Made by a program: the position numbers and the translations under genes
Notes under the pieces: model-generated
Seen by the model: only the letters and a program-made list of their open reading frames with translations
What the model was told of the DNA's origin: nothing
Database searches by the model: none
Assembly (NCBI GenBank): GCA_902802755.1
Contig: CADCNH010000003.1
Location: 1 to 64,000, forward strand
Reading direction: 5' to 3'
Length of the DNA stretch: 64,000 nucleotides
Source: an uncultured Bacteroidota bacterium
Lineage (GTDB): Bacteria; Bacteroidota; Bacteroidia; Bacteroidales; WCHB1-69
Part shown: piece after piece, positions 48,888-60,200 of the stretch
Position numbering within the stretch: position 1 is the first letter of the stretch
How the letters are laid out: each line of letters starts with the position of its first letter

Positions 48888-51350
48888 ATGAAATCAAATT
48901 TCACAAAATTTAAACAATTGACCTTGGCAATGGCATTTCTGCTTATAGCAGGAATGACTTTTGCACAAAGTACAATAATGACGAAATCTTTTACCGCAAG
49001 TGATACATGGACTGTTCCCGACAACGTGACAGAGCTCACCATTGAATGCGTTGGTGGCGGTGGTGCTGGTGGTTATGTACATGGCAGTGGTTTTTATTTT
49101 GAAGCCAGTGCCGGTGGTGGCGGCGGTGCCTATGCAAAAAAAATGAATGTTGGTGTTACACCAGGCCAAAAAGTAACTGTAACCGTTGGTGCTGGGGGTT
49201 ATGCATGGGCTACCTCAGGGAATCAGATAGACGGTGGTGACACTTATGTCACAATAGGCGGTTCCATAGTGGTTAAAGCTGCTGGCGGAAAAACTGTAAA
49301 AGGCCAGAATACCACCACAGGTGCTGCAGGTGGTAGCACAAGCAACTGCGTTGGAGATGTAAAATACCCTGGTGGCAATGGAGGTGGCAGTACAACTCAC
49401 GCATGGGGATTCCAAGAGCCTGGTGGTGGCGGTGGTGCCGCTGGCTCTGGAGGCAATGGCAACAATGGTATCCAAGGTTCTGGCGGTGCTGCCAGAGCTA
49501 ACTACGGTGGCAATGGAGCAAACCCCAAAATCCTTATTGGTCAAGGCAACAAAGGCGGCAACTATGGTGGTGGCGGCTCCGGTGCCGAATGTACTGGTTG
49601 GGGTGGTGAGTATGGTGGCGAAGGCGCTGATGGCTACGTCATCATCACTTATGACGATACTCCAAAATTGATTGTTGACGACATGACTGATATGATTTGC
49701 TCTGGTGAATCCTTTAATGTTATTCCTACGGGTACCATCCCTGATGGAACAACCTATAGCTGGTCTGCCCCCTCTGTAACAGGTATTACCGGAACAACAA
49801 GCGGAACTGACGCAAGCAATATTAGCGGTACGCTGACCAACGAAACAACAGCCGACATCGATGTGGTTTATGATGTCACTGCGAAAAAAATCCTCGGTAG
49901 TTCAACTATTACTGATATTTTCACAGTTACCGTTACTGTACATGCTCTTCCGGTTATCAACTCACTTACTCCTTCCGACACCTGCCCAAACAAAACATTC
50001 TATACCATCATTCCTGATATTACCAGTACATCCAGCATCGATTCTTACGCATGGACAGGAACCACCAATGGTGACACTATCGTAACATCAGCTACCCCGA
50101 ATTGCGGCTTAACTCATAACTACAGCTTGCAAGTTGTTGATAAGAACGGTTGTGTCAGCGCAAAGGTTGACAGCTCCTTCACTGTTGCCACACCTTACTA
50201 CACCCCAATCGTCAGCGTTGACGCTATCTTCAATTCAGCCGCCTGCGAATTCTCTATTCCCGATCTGGAAGACACCGTTAAAAAAGCTTTCAAATCAGCT
50301 TGCAGCTTTATTGATATCTATAAACAAGATTCTATACCCGGAACTATTGTGGCAGCAAACACTACAACTCCCGTTCCCGTACATGTTACAACTATTTGTG
50401 CAACCAATGAGGATATTACTATTAATGTTATAAGCAGCCCACAACCAGGACTTTCCGCTACAGATGTTGAATTCGACGACAAAAACGACACCATCACCTT
50501 GTATTATGGTGTATGCGACACCTTATATTATGTCAATACACCGACATATTCCGCTACAAGCAGCAGTGCATACAGCACCAGCGATTTTATCTTATCTAAC
50601 GATAAGGCAGGCGTAAACGAAGGTACAACTTTGTTGGGTCGTATCAGCGGTGGTGAATACACTATTACTTGGAAACTTACAAGTCCTTGCGGAAATTATA
50701 TTGAATTCCCCAAGAAATATGTTGTGATGTATCCTCCTTGCGGTGGTGATGTTAAAGCTACCGATGCTGATGGTATTGAATATGAAAGTGTACGTATTGG
50801 TTGCGAATGCTGGACCAAGACCAACCTGAGAACGGTAACCGGTGTAACAGGTAACAGCTATGTATATCAAAACGATCCCGCCAATGAAACCAAATTCGGA
50901 AGACTCTACACCTGGTATTCCGCAGTAGGTTTGGCAGAAGACGCCACTACAGATCCCGCAACTGTCACCGATCCGAAAACCAACAAACCCTACGTTCAAG
51001 GTATTTGTCCTGCAGGCTGGGCTCTTCCTACCGCAGACGCATACGTCAACATGGTAACAACAGCTGGTGGCGTGAATAACATTAAATCAAGTGACGCTAG
51101 CGCCTGGTTGCCAGATATTGCCGGTACCGACGCTTCTGGCTTCGGCGCTGTAGGTGCTGGTTACTACACCAACCAAGAGTTCTACTATTACAATCTGTTG
51201 GGTGAAGCTTATTTCTGGACTTGCGAAGGTGAGCCCATTTATAAGAAGGGCAAATGCTGCTCCATCACACTCACCTGCCCCACTTTGCTCATCAATACTG
51301 TAAATGCAGGCCGTGGTTTGAGCGTTAGATGTGTAAAAAGAAATGAATAG
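48888..51350 (+). CDS. Secreted Gly-rich protein with FISUMP domain (820 aa)
   Basis: A signal peptide (residues 1-26, ending MTFAQ) is followed by a Gly-rich domain to about residue 255 (VGGGGAGGYV, GGGGGAYAKK, GGNGGGS). Ig/PKD-like beta domains follow, and a C-terminal FISUMP domain (about 617-818, VRIGCECWTKTNLRT...ICPAGWALPT...GRGLSVRCV), first seen in Fibrobacter surface proteins and common in Bacteroidota. It has no type A sorting tail; it ends at VKRNE, so it may stay periplasmic or be exported in another way. Function unknown, probably surface structure or binding. Its own promoter and terminator make a single-gene unit. Confidence 0.75.
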   Translation: MKSNFTKFKQLTLAMAFLLIAGMTFAQSTIMTKSFTASDTWTVPDNVTELTIECVGGGGAGGYVHGSGFYFEASAGGGGGAYAKKMNVGVTPGQKVTVTVGAGGYAWATSGNQIDGGDTYVTIGGSIVVKAAGGKTVKGQNTTTGAAGGSTSNCVGDVKYPGGNGGGSTTHAWGFQEPGGGGGAAGSGGNGNNGIQGSGGAARANYGGNGANPKILIGQGNKGGNYGGGGSGAECTGWGGEYGGEGADGYVIITYDDTPKLIVDDMTDMICSGESFNVIPTGTIPDGTTYSWSAPSVTGITGTTSGTDASNISGTLTNETTADIDVVYDVTAKKILGSSTITDIFTVTVTVHALPVINSLTPSDTCPNKTFYTIIPDITSTSSIDSYAWTGTTNGDTIVTSATPNCGLTHNYSLQVVDKNGCVSAKVDSSFTVATPYYTPIVSVDAIFNSAACEFSIPDLEDTVKKAFKSACSFIDIYKQDSIPGTIVAANTTTPVPVHVTTICATNEDITINVISSPQPGLSATDVEFDDKNDTITLYYGVCDTLYYVNTPTYSATSSSAYSTSDFILSNDKAGVNEGTTLLGRISGGEYTITWKLTSPCGNYIEFPKKYVVMYPPCGGDVKATDADGIEYESVRIGCECWTKTNLRTVTGVTGNSYVYQNDPANETKFGRLYTWYSAVGLAEDATTDPATVTDPKTNKPYVQGICPAGWALPTADAYVNMVTTAGGVNNIKSSDASAWLPDIAGTDASGFGAVGAGYYTNQEFYYYNLLGEAYFWTCEGEPIYKKGKCCSITLTCPTLLINTVNAGRGLSVRCVKRNE

Positions 51351-51375
51351 TTAGGTAACTCGAATATCTTATCAC

Positions 51376-51410
51376 AAAAAAAGGTTGGATTCAAATCCAA
51401 CCTTTTTTTT
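51376..51410. terminator. Bidirectional terminator after the FISUMP gene
   Basis: A7 then GGTTGGATT (51383-51391) pairs with AATCCAACC (51394-51402), followed by T8. It lies between the convergent FISUMP and trmB genes and can serve both. Confidence 0.9.
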
Positions 51411-51432
51411 ATGCTCACAAAAACAACTTCTT

Positions 51433-52092
51433 TTACACTTGCCAGTGCACATACGATATAGTGCTTCCCCCGGCCAACCAATGCTTCTCGTAAAAAGTCT
51501 GTATCTCCGTCAAAACAGATTGTACGCCTGTCGCATATACATCCTCCACATCCTCTATCAACCGCCAGTTCTGCTGAGGAATAATCTCTTTGATATAGTC
51601 ATACAACAAACGGCTATCCGTTTTCAAATGCATAGATGCACCTGATTTCAAAAAACGCCTGTATTTGGCCACAAAATTAGGCGACATAAGGCGTTTACGC
51701 TCTTTTGTGGGCTGAGGGTCAGGAAAGGTAATCCAAATCTCACTGACTTCATTTTCGGCAAAATAATAAAATATGTCATCAATGGCGGTACGTAAAAAAG
51801 CCACATTGGGAAGTTGCATCTCCAATGCCGTTTTGCAACCACGCCACAGGCGGGCACCCTTGCGATCCACCCCTATAAAATTCATCTCAGGGTAACGCTG
51901 GGCAAGACCTATGGTATATTCCCCCTTGCCACAGCCCAATTCCAACACGATGGGATGGTCATTATGGAAATACTCACTTCCCCATTTACCTTTCATGGGA
52001 AAACCATCCTCACGAATGTTATAGGAAGTATGCTGAAATAAATTTGTGAAAGTTTCATTCTCGGCAAAACGAGCCAGCTTGTTCTTTGACAT
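51433..52092 (-). CDS. trmB: tRNA (guanine-N7-)-methyltransferase
   Basis: It methylates G46 in the variable loop of tRNAs using S-adenosylmethionine. The SAM-binding LELGCGKGEYTIGLA lies at about residues 51-65. The family signature EIWITFPDPQPTKERKRLMSPNF and the substrate motif LKTDSRLLYDY are present. The length of 219 aa is normal. It is the first gene of the minus strand block downstream of the FISUMP gene's terminator. Upstream is a repeat-rich gap separating it from the ABC exporter gene. Confidence 0.92.
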   Translation of the reverse strand: MSKNKLARFAENETFTNLFQHTSYNIREDGFPMKGKWGSEYFHNDHPIVLELGCGKGEYTIGLAQRYPEMNFIGVDRKGARLWRGCKTALEMQLPNVAFLRTAIDDIFYYFAENEVSEIWITFPDPQPTKERKRLMSPNFVAKYRRFLKSGASMHLKTDSRLLYDYIKEIIPQQNWRLIEDVEDVYATGVQSVLTEIQTFYEKHWLAGGSTISYVHWQV

Positions 52093-52368
52093 GGATTTTC
52101 AGGTTATAAGAATTAGGGATTATTTAATAGTTTATAGTAGAATTTAGATTTTGGTTTAGATTTACGTCACTACCCCGGGCTTCGGCCACCCCTTGAAGTC
52201 TTACGACTTCATTTCCTCTTCGCTCGGCATAGTCAAAGCAAGCTTTGCTCTGCTCTCGCTCATTCGTCAACCCTAATAGAAGGGGAATTGAATTGTGAAT
52301 TCTAAATTCTGAAGTATAATTTAGTATTGGTAATTATCAATTGTCAATTGTCAACTATCAACTGGTCA
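52093..52368. repeat. Repeat-rich gap with hairpins and TCAACTG heptamers
   Basis: It holds GAAGTC-TTAC-GACTTC (52194-52209), AAAGCAAGCTTTGC and other small inverted repeats. TCAATTG/TCAACTA/TCAACTG heptamers follow (about 52337-52372), which contain the TGA stop of the ABC exporter gene on the minus strand. Confidence 0.65.
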
Positions 52369-54165
52369 ACTGTTCTGTATTTCCACAAGTTTAGCATATC
52401 TTCCGCATGCCGCCATCAGCTCATCATGAGTACCCTGCTCCACTATTCTTCCTTCCTCCATCACATAGATACAATCGGCATGCTGAATAGTGGACAAACG
52501 GTGGGCAATCACAATGGCTGTTCGGTTTTGCATAACCTTGTCCAGAGCTTCTTGCACCAGCTTCTCCGATTCAGTATCCATGGCTGAAGTAGCCTCATCA
52601 AGCAACAAAATCGGAGCATTACGCAACACCGCACGAGCAATGCTCAGGCGCTGTCGCTGACCACCGGAAAGACTCACTCCACGGTCACCAATATTAGTAT
52701 CAAAGCCTTCCGGCAAAGAAGCGATAAAATCATATATATTGGCGGTTTTAGCCGCCTCGATAATACTTTCTTGAGAAACATTTTTCAAGCCAAAAGCGAT
52801 ATTATTGGCCACAGTATCATTGAATAAAATGACATCCTGCGAAACTACTCCGAATTGGGAGCGCAGATGGTCTATTTTGTAATTCCGGATATCCACACCA
52901 TCAATGGCAACAAAACCCTCGCTCGGGTCATAAAAACGCGGCAAAAGGTCCATCAAAGTTGATTTGCCAGCACCAGAGGCACCAACCAATGCGACTAAAG
53001 TACCTTTAGAAACAGACAGATTGATATCATGTAGTATTTCCTGCTGAGCATAAGAAAATGACAAATGTTCAATCGTAATGGCATGCTTGAATTCTGTCAA
53101 AGGGAGTGCATCTTTCTGTTCTAAAATCAACTCATCAGCACTCAGAATCTCTTTAAGCCTGTCCATAGCGGACAAACCTCTGCGGTAGTTTGAAAAAGCC
53201 GTGGAAAAGTTTTTTGCCGGATTGATGATCTGTGTGAACAAGGCAATATAAGTAATGAATAATTCTGGTGAGAGCGTGCTACCCTGACGCATCACCGACA
53301 TACCTCCGAACACCAAAATTATCATAACAAGTGTGATACCCATAAACTCACTCAAAGGTGAGGCCAAATCCACCTTGCGATAAATTCTGCGTTGCAAAAG
53401 CGTATAATGCTTGTTACTTCTGTTAAAGGAACTTTCGGCATGCTTAAAAGCATTGAAAGCTTTAATAATACGAAGACCCGAAAGTGTCTCCTCTACATGG
53501 GACAATAAACTGCCCAAATATTCCTTTGAATACTTGGCATTTTTTCTTAGTGAACGGGATATCGATGAAATAACAAAACCGGCGATAGGCAGCAACACCA
53601 AAACAAACAAAGACAAACGAGGGCTAATAACGAAAAGGGCCACCATATACATCAGAATAGTCAATGGTTCGGTAAGAAACTGCTTGAGTGCAGACAAAAC
53701 CGTGTATTCAATCTCATGCGTATCATTAACCGCACATGATATGACATCACCTTTCTTTTGGTCAGTGAAATAAGAAAGTGGTAATATCAAAATCTTATCA
53801 AAAATAGCGTTACGGATATTTCTCACCACATCACTGCGAACGGGAGCCATAAACCATTGGGCCATAAAAGTGAAGAAATTCTTCAGGAAGAAAAACAAAA
53901 CGGCCAAGATAACCAGTCCTGTCACCTGTTGGCTTGCAGCTTGGATATCTATGAATGAAGACAGCATATTCATCATGAAAGAACCCAACACACTCAAACG
54001 TGATAAGTCCATGCCAAAGAGGATAGCAACAAAAGGCTCAATCAACATCAAAGAAAGGATGGAAAAAGCAACGGCAAGAATATTAAAGACGAAGACTACT
54101 ATCAACCTTTGCCAATAAGTCGACAAAAGAAAACGAAGAAAACGCCCGTTGTAAAAATTCTCCAT
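52366..54165 (-). CDS. ABC exporter, MsbA-like (membrane domain fused to ATPase)
   Basis: This half-transporter (about 599 aa) probably works as a homodimer that flips lipid or exports a hydrophobic compound. Six membrane segments lie in residues 15-310. The ATPase domain follows with Walker A GASGAGKST (K401), signature LSGGQRQRLSIARA, Walker B ILLLDEATSAMD and the switch IAHRLSTI. The start is ATG 54165; an upstream TTG would add two residues. MsbA-like lipid flipping is the usual annotation; the substrate is unproven. Its last codons and stop lie in a heptamer tract. It follows the giant adhesin gene but is separated by a terminator. Confidence 0.85.
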   Translation of the reverse strand: MENFYNGRFLRFLLSTYWQRLIVVFVFNILAVAFSILSLMLIEPFVAILFGMDLSRLSVLGSFMMNMLSSFIDIQAASQQVTGLVILAVLFFFLKNFFTFMAQWFMAPVRSDVVRNIRNAIFDKILILPLSYFTDQKKGDVISCAVNDTHEIEYTVLSALKQFLTEPLTILMYMVALFVISPRLSLFVLVLLPIAGFVISSISRSLRKNAKYSKEYLGSLLSHVEETLSGLRIIKAFNAFKHAESSFNRSNKHYTLLQRRIYRKVDLASPLSEFMGITLVMIILVFGGMSVMRQGSTLSPELFITYIALFTQIINPAKNFSTAFSNYRRGLSAMDRLKEILSADELILEQKDALPLTEFKHAITIEHLSFSYAQQEILHDINLSVSKGTLVALVGASGAGKSTLMDLLPRFYDPSEGFVAIDGVDIRNYKIDHLRSQFGVVSQDVILFNDTVANNIAFGLKNVSQESIIEAAKTANIYDFIASLPEGFDTNIGDRGVSLSGGQRQRLSIARAVLRNAPILLLDEATSAMDTESEKLVQEALDKVMQNRTAIVIAHRLSTIQHADCIYVMEEGRIVEQGTHDELMAACGRYAKLVEIQNS

Positions 54166-54181
54166 GATCAATAGCTTTTAC

Positions 54182-54220
54182 AAAAAAAGGAGTCACGTCG
54201 TAGGACGCAACTCCTTTTTG
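54182..54220 (-). terminator. Terminator of the 2343-aa adhesin gene
   Basis: AAAAAGGAGT (54184-54193) pairs with ACTCCTTTTT (54210-54219), with inner CGTC/GACG pairing; on the minus strand it ends in a T run. It lies 20 nt after the adhesin stop. Confidence 0.85.
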
Positions 54221-54241
54221 GTTATATGCTAGTTACATTTA

Positions 54242-57200
54242 TTATCTAGCGATGATCAGCTTCTTAGTCATCACAGCGCTGCCATTAACAACCTTGATGA
54301 AGTAGATGCCTTGTGAATAGTTGTCAACTGGCAAGTTGATAATCTGATTGTTATCATCAATATCAACTCTCATGTTGCTAACGGCCTTACCGCTCATATC
54401 GTGAACAGTAATCATTGTTTGACCCTTAACACCATTCAGAACAACATTTACATTGTTAGAAGCCGGGTTCGGATATACATTCATGTCGATCTTTTCAGCA
54501 GGTACATCTTCAGTTGTTGTAACAACAGCAGGTGCAACATAATCGAAGTCTGTAGAAGAACCAACATAAGTAGTATCAACATAGATAGTGAAGAAATCGT
54601 ATGCGATAGTATCTTTTACAGTCAAACCACTGTGTGAACCGTAACCACCAATTCTCTGCAAGCCAGAGTAAATAGAACCGTTCTGTGATGAGAATGGACC
54701 AGCAACGATTACTGCATAGTGGAATGTATAGATACCAGCTGAACCAGGTTTCCAAGCACCCAAGTTAACCGTAATCTTACGTTCTGAAATGAAGTGCATC
54801 CAGAACCAGTCGTAGTCATACATAGTACCATCCATGAACTCTGACTGCGGGAAGAAGTTAGCAGCATCATTGTAGTTAGATGATTCCATAGTCTGATAAG
54901 TAATAGCAGGAGCGTTTTGAGTCAAGTCAAATGAATAGCTGGTATTGTATGAACCAATGTAATCATCCATAGTGTTAGCCAATTCAGCTTTGGTCATCGG
55001 AACACCATTCTTGTAGATCTGGAAGTCAACGAAGACCTTAACACCATCATCCCAACAATTCTTCTTGATATACATTTCGAATGCTGACTGGTCGCCAGAA
55101 ACAGCTTCCATATAACGGATAGACTCTGTACCACCGATTGCACGGAATTCGAACTGAGGTCTGTCGGTAGAAGCAATTCTGATCACATTTCTTTCAGCAC
55201 TGCTGATACAATGATGTGAATCTTCAACCTCAAGTTTATACAAAGTAGGAACTGGCATACCATTTACAATTTCGCTAGTATCAGGTGTAACAACATGAGA
55301 ATCAGTTGCACCTGAAGGAATTGTAGCACTGGGGAACAATGCAGTAGTAGCAGTATCTTTGTACCATGTCAATACGAATGGACCAGTTGAGCCAGTTACA
55401 GTAGCTGCGATATTAGCATCTTCACCAAGACATACGGTGGTATCATTGCTCAGCTTAATAGTGTAAACATCGAAATATTTCAATTCAGCAGTATCAGTAT
55501 TCACACAACCAAAGTCATCTGTACCAGTCACAATATACTTATTAGTGTCGGTAGCCATGATGAAATCAGTGGTTTCACCAGTTGACCATGCATAAGTAGT
55601 AGCACCGGTAGCAGTGAACTTAACAGTATCATAAATACAGATTGTAGTATCCTTAGGAGTAACTTTCACTGCAGGAAGTTCATGTCTTACGATATTGATA
55701 ATCGTATCATTGCTCTTACATGTAGTGAAGTCAGGATAATGTACACTAGCAGTAATAGTCTTTGTAGCTGCATAAATAGTGTCAGGTAATGTAACATCTG
55801 TTGTCAATTCAAGACCAGTAGTGAATGTGAATTCATTCTCAGTCACGAATACAGTATCACCAGCGCAGAATGAGGTGTCACCAGTGTAAACAGGCTGATC
55901 CGGAGTTGCATAGAAGATATAGTGGATTGTACTGTCGTATGTGAACGGACAAGCAATACCATGAATACCAGCACCAACAGTGTCAACCAAGAGATATGAG
56001 AATGAAACAGCAGTATCAGCTGTAGGAGTAGCAGTGAAATGACCTGCAGCAGTAGTTGAAGTTACACCCTTCCAAGTGAATGTTTCAACAGCTGAATAAA
56101 CTACATGAGGAGTAATAGTGAAGTCTAAGTCAACATTAATTGTTGTGCCCTCGCAAACCTTGGTAGTATCAATCCAGTTAGCATGAGGATCAACATCTGC
56201 GGTAGGAGTTGGAACTTCAATGATATCGAATGGGAAGTCCTTTGAACACTTAGGAGTAACAACAGAAGCTTTGTCATAAATAGTCAAAGTGTAATTGCCA
56301 GCAGTATCAGGTGCAGTGGTCAAAACAGTAGTACCCTTGAAATAAACAAGACTGTCGTTGGGGTTTTCTGCAGTACCGAAATCATATACTGGATTAGTAC
56401 CTTCGCAATAATAAATCTTACCACCATAATCTGCGAAGTTTGCAGGAGCTTTAATCTCACGATTTCTAGTAACAGTGAAAATCAAAGTATCACTCGGGCA
56501 ATAAGGAGGCAGGTCGTTGTTGGCAACAACTTTGTAAATACCAGCACTATCAATTGTTGTATAATCAACAATATGAACAGTTGCACCTGTGGTAGTGATA
56601 AAGTCAGTTGTTTTAATAGTATCAAATGTAGCGTCATAGCAGTAAGCTGCATTAGCACTATCGATATACATTGAATAAGTAGGATCCAACTTAGGCATGT
56701 CAGGTGCGGGCTGGAAGTGGATGCTGAAGTTGGTATCGTTGCTTGTACATGAAGCTGAGTATGAAATTGCAGCTGTGTTAATAGTCACATGAGCATATAC
56801 AATTGTATCAACATTAGCAATAAAGGTATAATCAACTGTATCAGTATTAATAGTTCTTGTATGTGAAGCGTATGGATTAGTCGTGTTATTCCACCAAGTG
56901 TAAACTCTTTCAAAAGTTCCATCATAAGAAGTAGGAGTAACATTGGCAATAACTTTACCAATCAAAGTATCGCTACAATTATCTGCCAAATCAGAAGTCA
57001 AAGAAATCTCTGGAGTAGGTACTTCAACGATATCATAATAGAATGTACTGGTACAATGAGTAATTGTATCTGTGAGTACAAATTCAATATTGTCTGCAGC
57101 AGAATCGGGAACTGTAGTAGTTCCATTATATGTAGCTACTGTATTGATCGGCAAATTGAAGCTGTAGTGTACAGGATTGGTACCTTCGCAATAGAAAATT

Positions 57201-60200
57201 GTGGAATCACCAGTGGTTACAAATGCATTCGGGAAGTTATCCGGAACTGTTGGCAGAGCATCAATCTTGAATGTGTACACAACTGTAGTATCCCAATAAC
57301 ATGTGTCCGTAGTATAATATGCAGTATCAAAAATATCAATAGTATAAGTATAAGTACCAGGCAATGTATCTGACAAGACAATCACATCTGTAGTATCAGC
57401 ACCATTCACCACGAAATAATATTTCAATGAAGCTGATGGAGCCGGATCAACAACAATGTGCAAAGTATCACCAGCAGTAGGATTATAACATCTTACTTTT
57501 GACCAAGTAGTGTCAACATCACTATTGTACTTGATACCAATCTCTGCTCTTGGAGCACCCTTAACTTCAACTCTAAGCTTTGTTGTATCTGAATAACAAG
57601 ATACACCATTTTCTGTGTTAGTATAGAATGCACTATAATCACCCGTTGCTTTGGCGACTTCGGGATCATCACCAGATAACCAAGTAAGAGTGTTACCTGC
57701 AATCACAGGAGCAGCTTGTGACATATTAACAACTACATTATTATCGCAGAAATACTGTGTATCAGGAGTGAAGACAGGTTCACCCGGAATTTCAATCACA
57801 TTAACAGGAACGGTGTCACGGCTAATACAACCATTAGCATCAGTAACCGTCAAAGTAACATCAAAATCAACAAGACCTGCATTAATATTCAATGAAGAAC
57901 TTGTACCAACAACTGTACCAGCTTTCATCCATTCGTATGTATAAGGAGATGTTGAAGAAGCGACAACATGGAGATCAATATTCTTATTCTGACAATAATT
58001 CTGTTCATCTTCATTTATTGACAAGGTCGGCAGCGGCCATACGCTCATAGTCTTACCGAAGGTGTTGTGACATCCATGGTTATCGTATGCAACGAGTGAA
58101 ATATAGTTGCTGGATACAGAAGGAATTACGATAGCAGTGTCATATACACCAGGAGCCTTGTACTGAACATGGTTACCATTATACCATAAGTAGGTAACAA
58201 TAGTATCTTCGGTCGGTTCTTGAGGATAATAAACACTGTAAACAGTAATGGTATCGTATGCACAAACTGTATAGTCAGGAGTTGTTATCAAATTAATGTT
58301 CACACTGTTTACACGTACAGTGTCACGGCGAGTATTTGTACAATGGGTGATAGTATCTTCAAAATTAGCAATGAAAATATGTTTACCAGCGGGGAAACCA
58401 CCCAATACAAAGTTTTCTTGATATTTCATCATATCAGCCAAAGAATCTGCTGAACCAACATAACCCCATTCTCTGAAAATTACAGTTGTGTCTGAGTAGG
58501 TAAGACCAAATGTAGTAGTAGAGTCGAGGTAGCAAATCAAATTAGGACCAACGAAGGAAGCGGTGGGCAGAATCTGATCTGTAGGAACAGTGATAGTGTC
58601 TGTCGCAATACATCCGGTAACAGTATCTTCAATAATTACAGTATATAAACCATGAACGAGTTCAGTGAATACTGTATCAGTTTGATAAGCAGTAGTGTCA
58701 TTTGCAGGAGTAACAATTCTATAATGATATTCACCTGTAGCAGGAGTTACTGAAGTAATGGTAATTGAACCACCGAAAGGAGCTTGGCAGTGAGTGTTAG
58801 TGTCAGCTTCCAGAGTCATAACGATATCAACTCTAGCATCTCTAATAGAATCGGTATTTACAGGATTATTCTTGCAACCATTACCATCTTCTACAACTAA
58901 ATGATATTCACCAACAGGCAGTGCCAAGAATGCTGAGTCAGGATAAGCCTGCCAAGTCTTGCCACTGTCAATGCTGTAATTTACATACTGAGGAGTAGTA
59001 AAGATAATTTCACCGTTGTGACCAACGCAGTAGTTGTCGTCCTGAATAGTGTAGTTTACATTCAATACGATAACAGGCAGAGTGTCAACTGTAACAAGGA
59101 TAGTATCCATACCGATACAACCGTGAGCATCTGTAACTGTCAAAGTATCGATATACTGACCAGCAACATCGTGGTTGAAAAGAACGCTATCTTCATTCAA
59201 TGGAGCATGTAAACCAGTACCAGTCCATGCGTAAATAACAGGAGCATATAAAGGAGTAACCGTTGAACGGATGATCATATCTGATTCGGCGCAAACCTCA
59301 GCGTTATTGTCGGCACTCAAAACAACGGTTGGAATAGTGTCAACAGTAACTGTGATCTTCAACCAATTTGAATCTGGAGTTTCGCAACCATATTCATTCA
59401 AAGAAGAAACGAAAACGCTATCTGTATAATCGAAATGAATAGTACAAATTAAAGTATCTTCTGCGATAACAGTGGTTTTGTCAGATTTATACCATCTTGC
59501 GGTAGTACCATTAGTGCCGGCAGCAACTTCACGAGTCACATCGCCAGGACCGCAGATAGAGGTGTCACCACGAACTGCAGTAGGAGCACCGATTTCAGGA
59601 TAAGACAAAATATTGATAGTGTCATGAGCAGCACAAGATACTGAATCATGAGCTTCTGTTACATCAACTCTGAAAGTGAAAGTAGTTTCAGTAGTAACAT
59701 TATTTGTATATACATAAGTAGTATCGGTTGCACCAGAGATAGCTGTACCATCTTGTTTCCACTGATAAGTAGTGAGGTTGGTGGGTTCTGCTTTCAAGGT
59801 TGCGCTTTCAGCGAAGCACAAGGTGTCATTGTCTGCAGTAACTGTCACAACCGGGTTAGCGAAGATTCTAACGATAACTGAATCGTAACCGTCGCTGACA
59901 CACTGGTTAACAGTGGTCGTATCCTGAAGTCTCAGATAGTAAACCAAAGTATCAGGAGTTGCAGTTGAAGGAATGTAAGTGGTATCCATCACATCGTCAG
60001 GTGTCAAGCCCCAAAGTACCAGTTGTCCAATAGGAGCGGGATAGCTCAGTGCTACTGCTGAGTCACCAACGCAATATTCAATAATACGTTTTGCCACATC
60101 AGGATCAGCGGGGATAGGAGTAATTTTAACTCCGAAAGTATCCACTTCACTTTCGCAACCCGTTACATTGTCATGACGTTTTACATAATAATATAATGTT

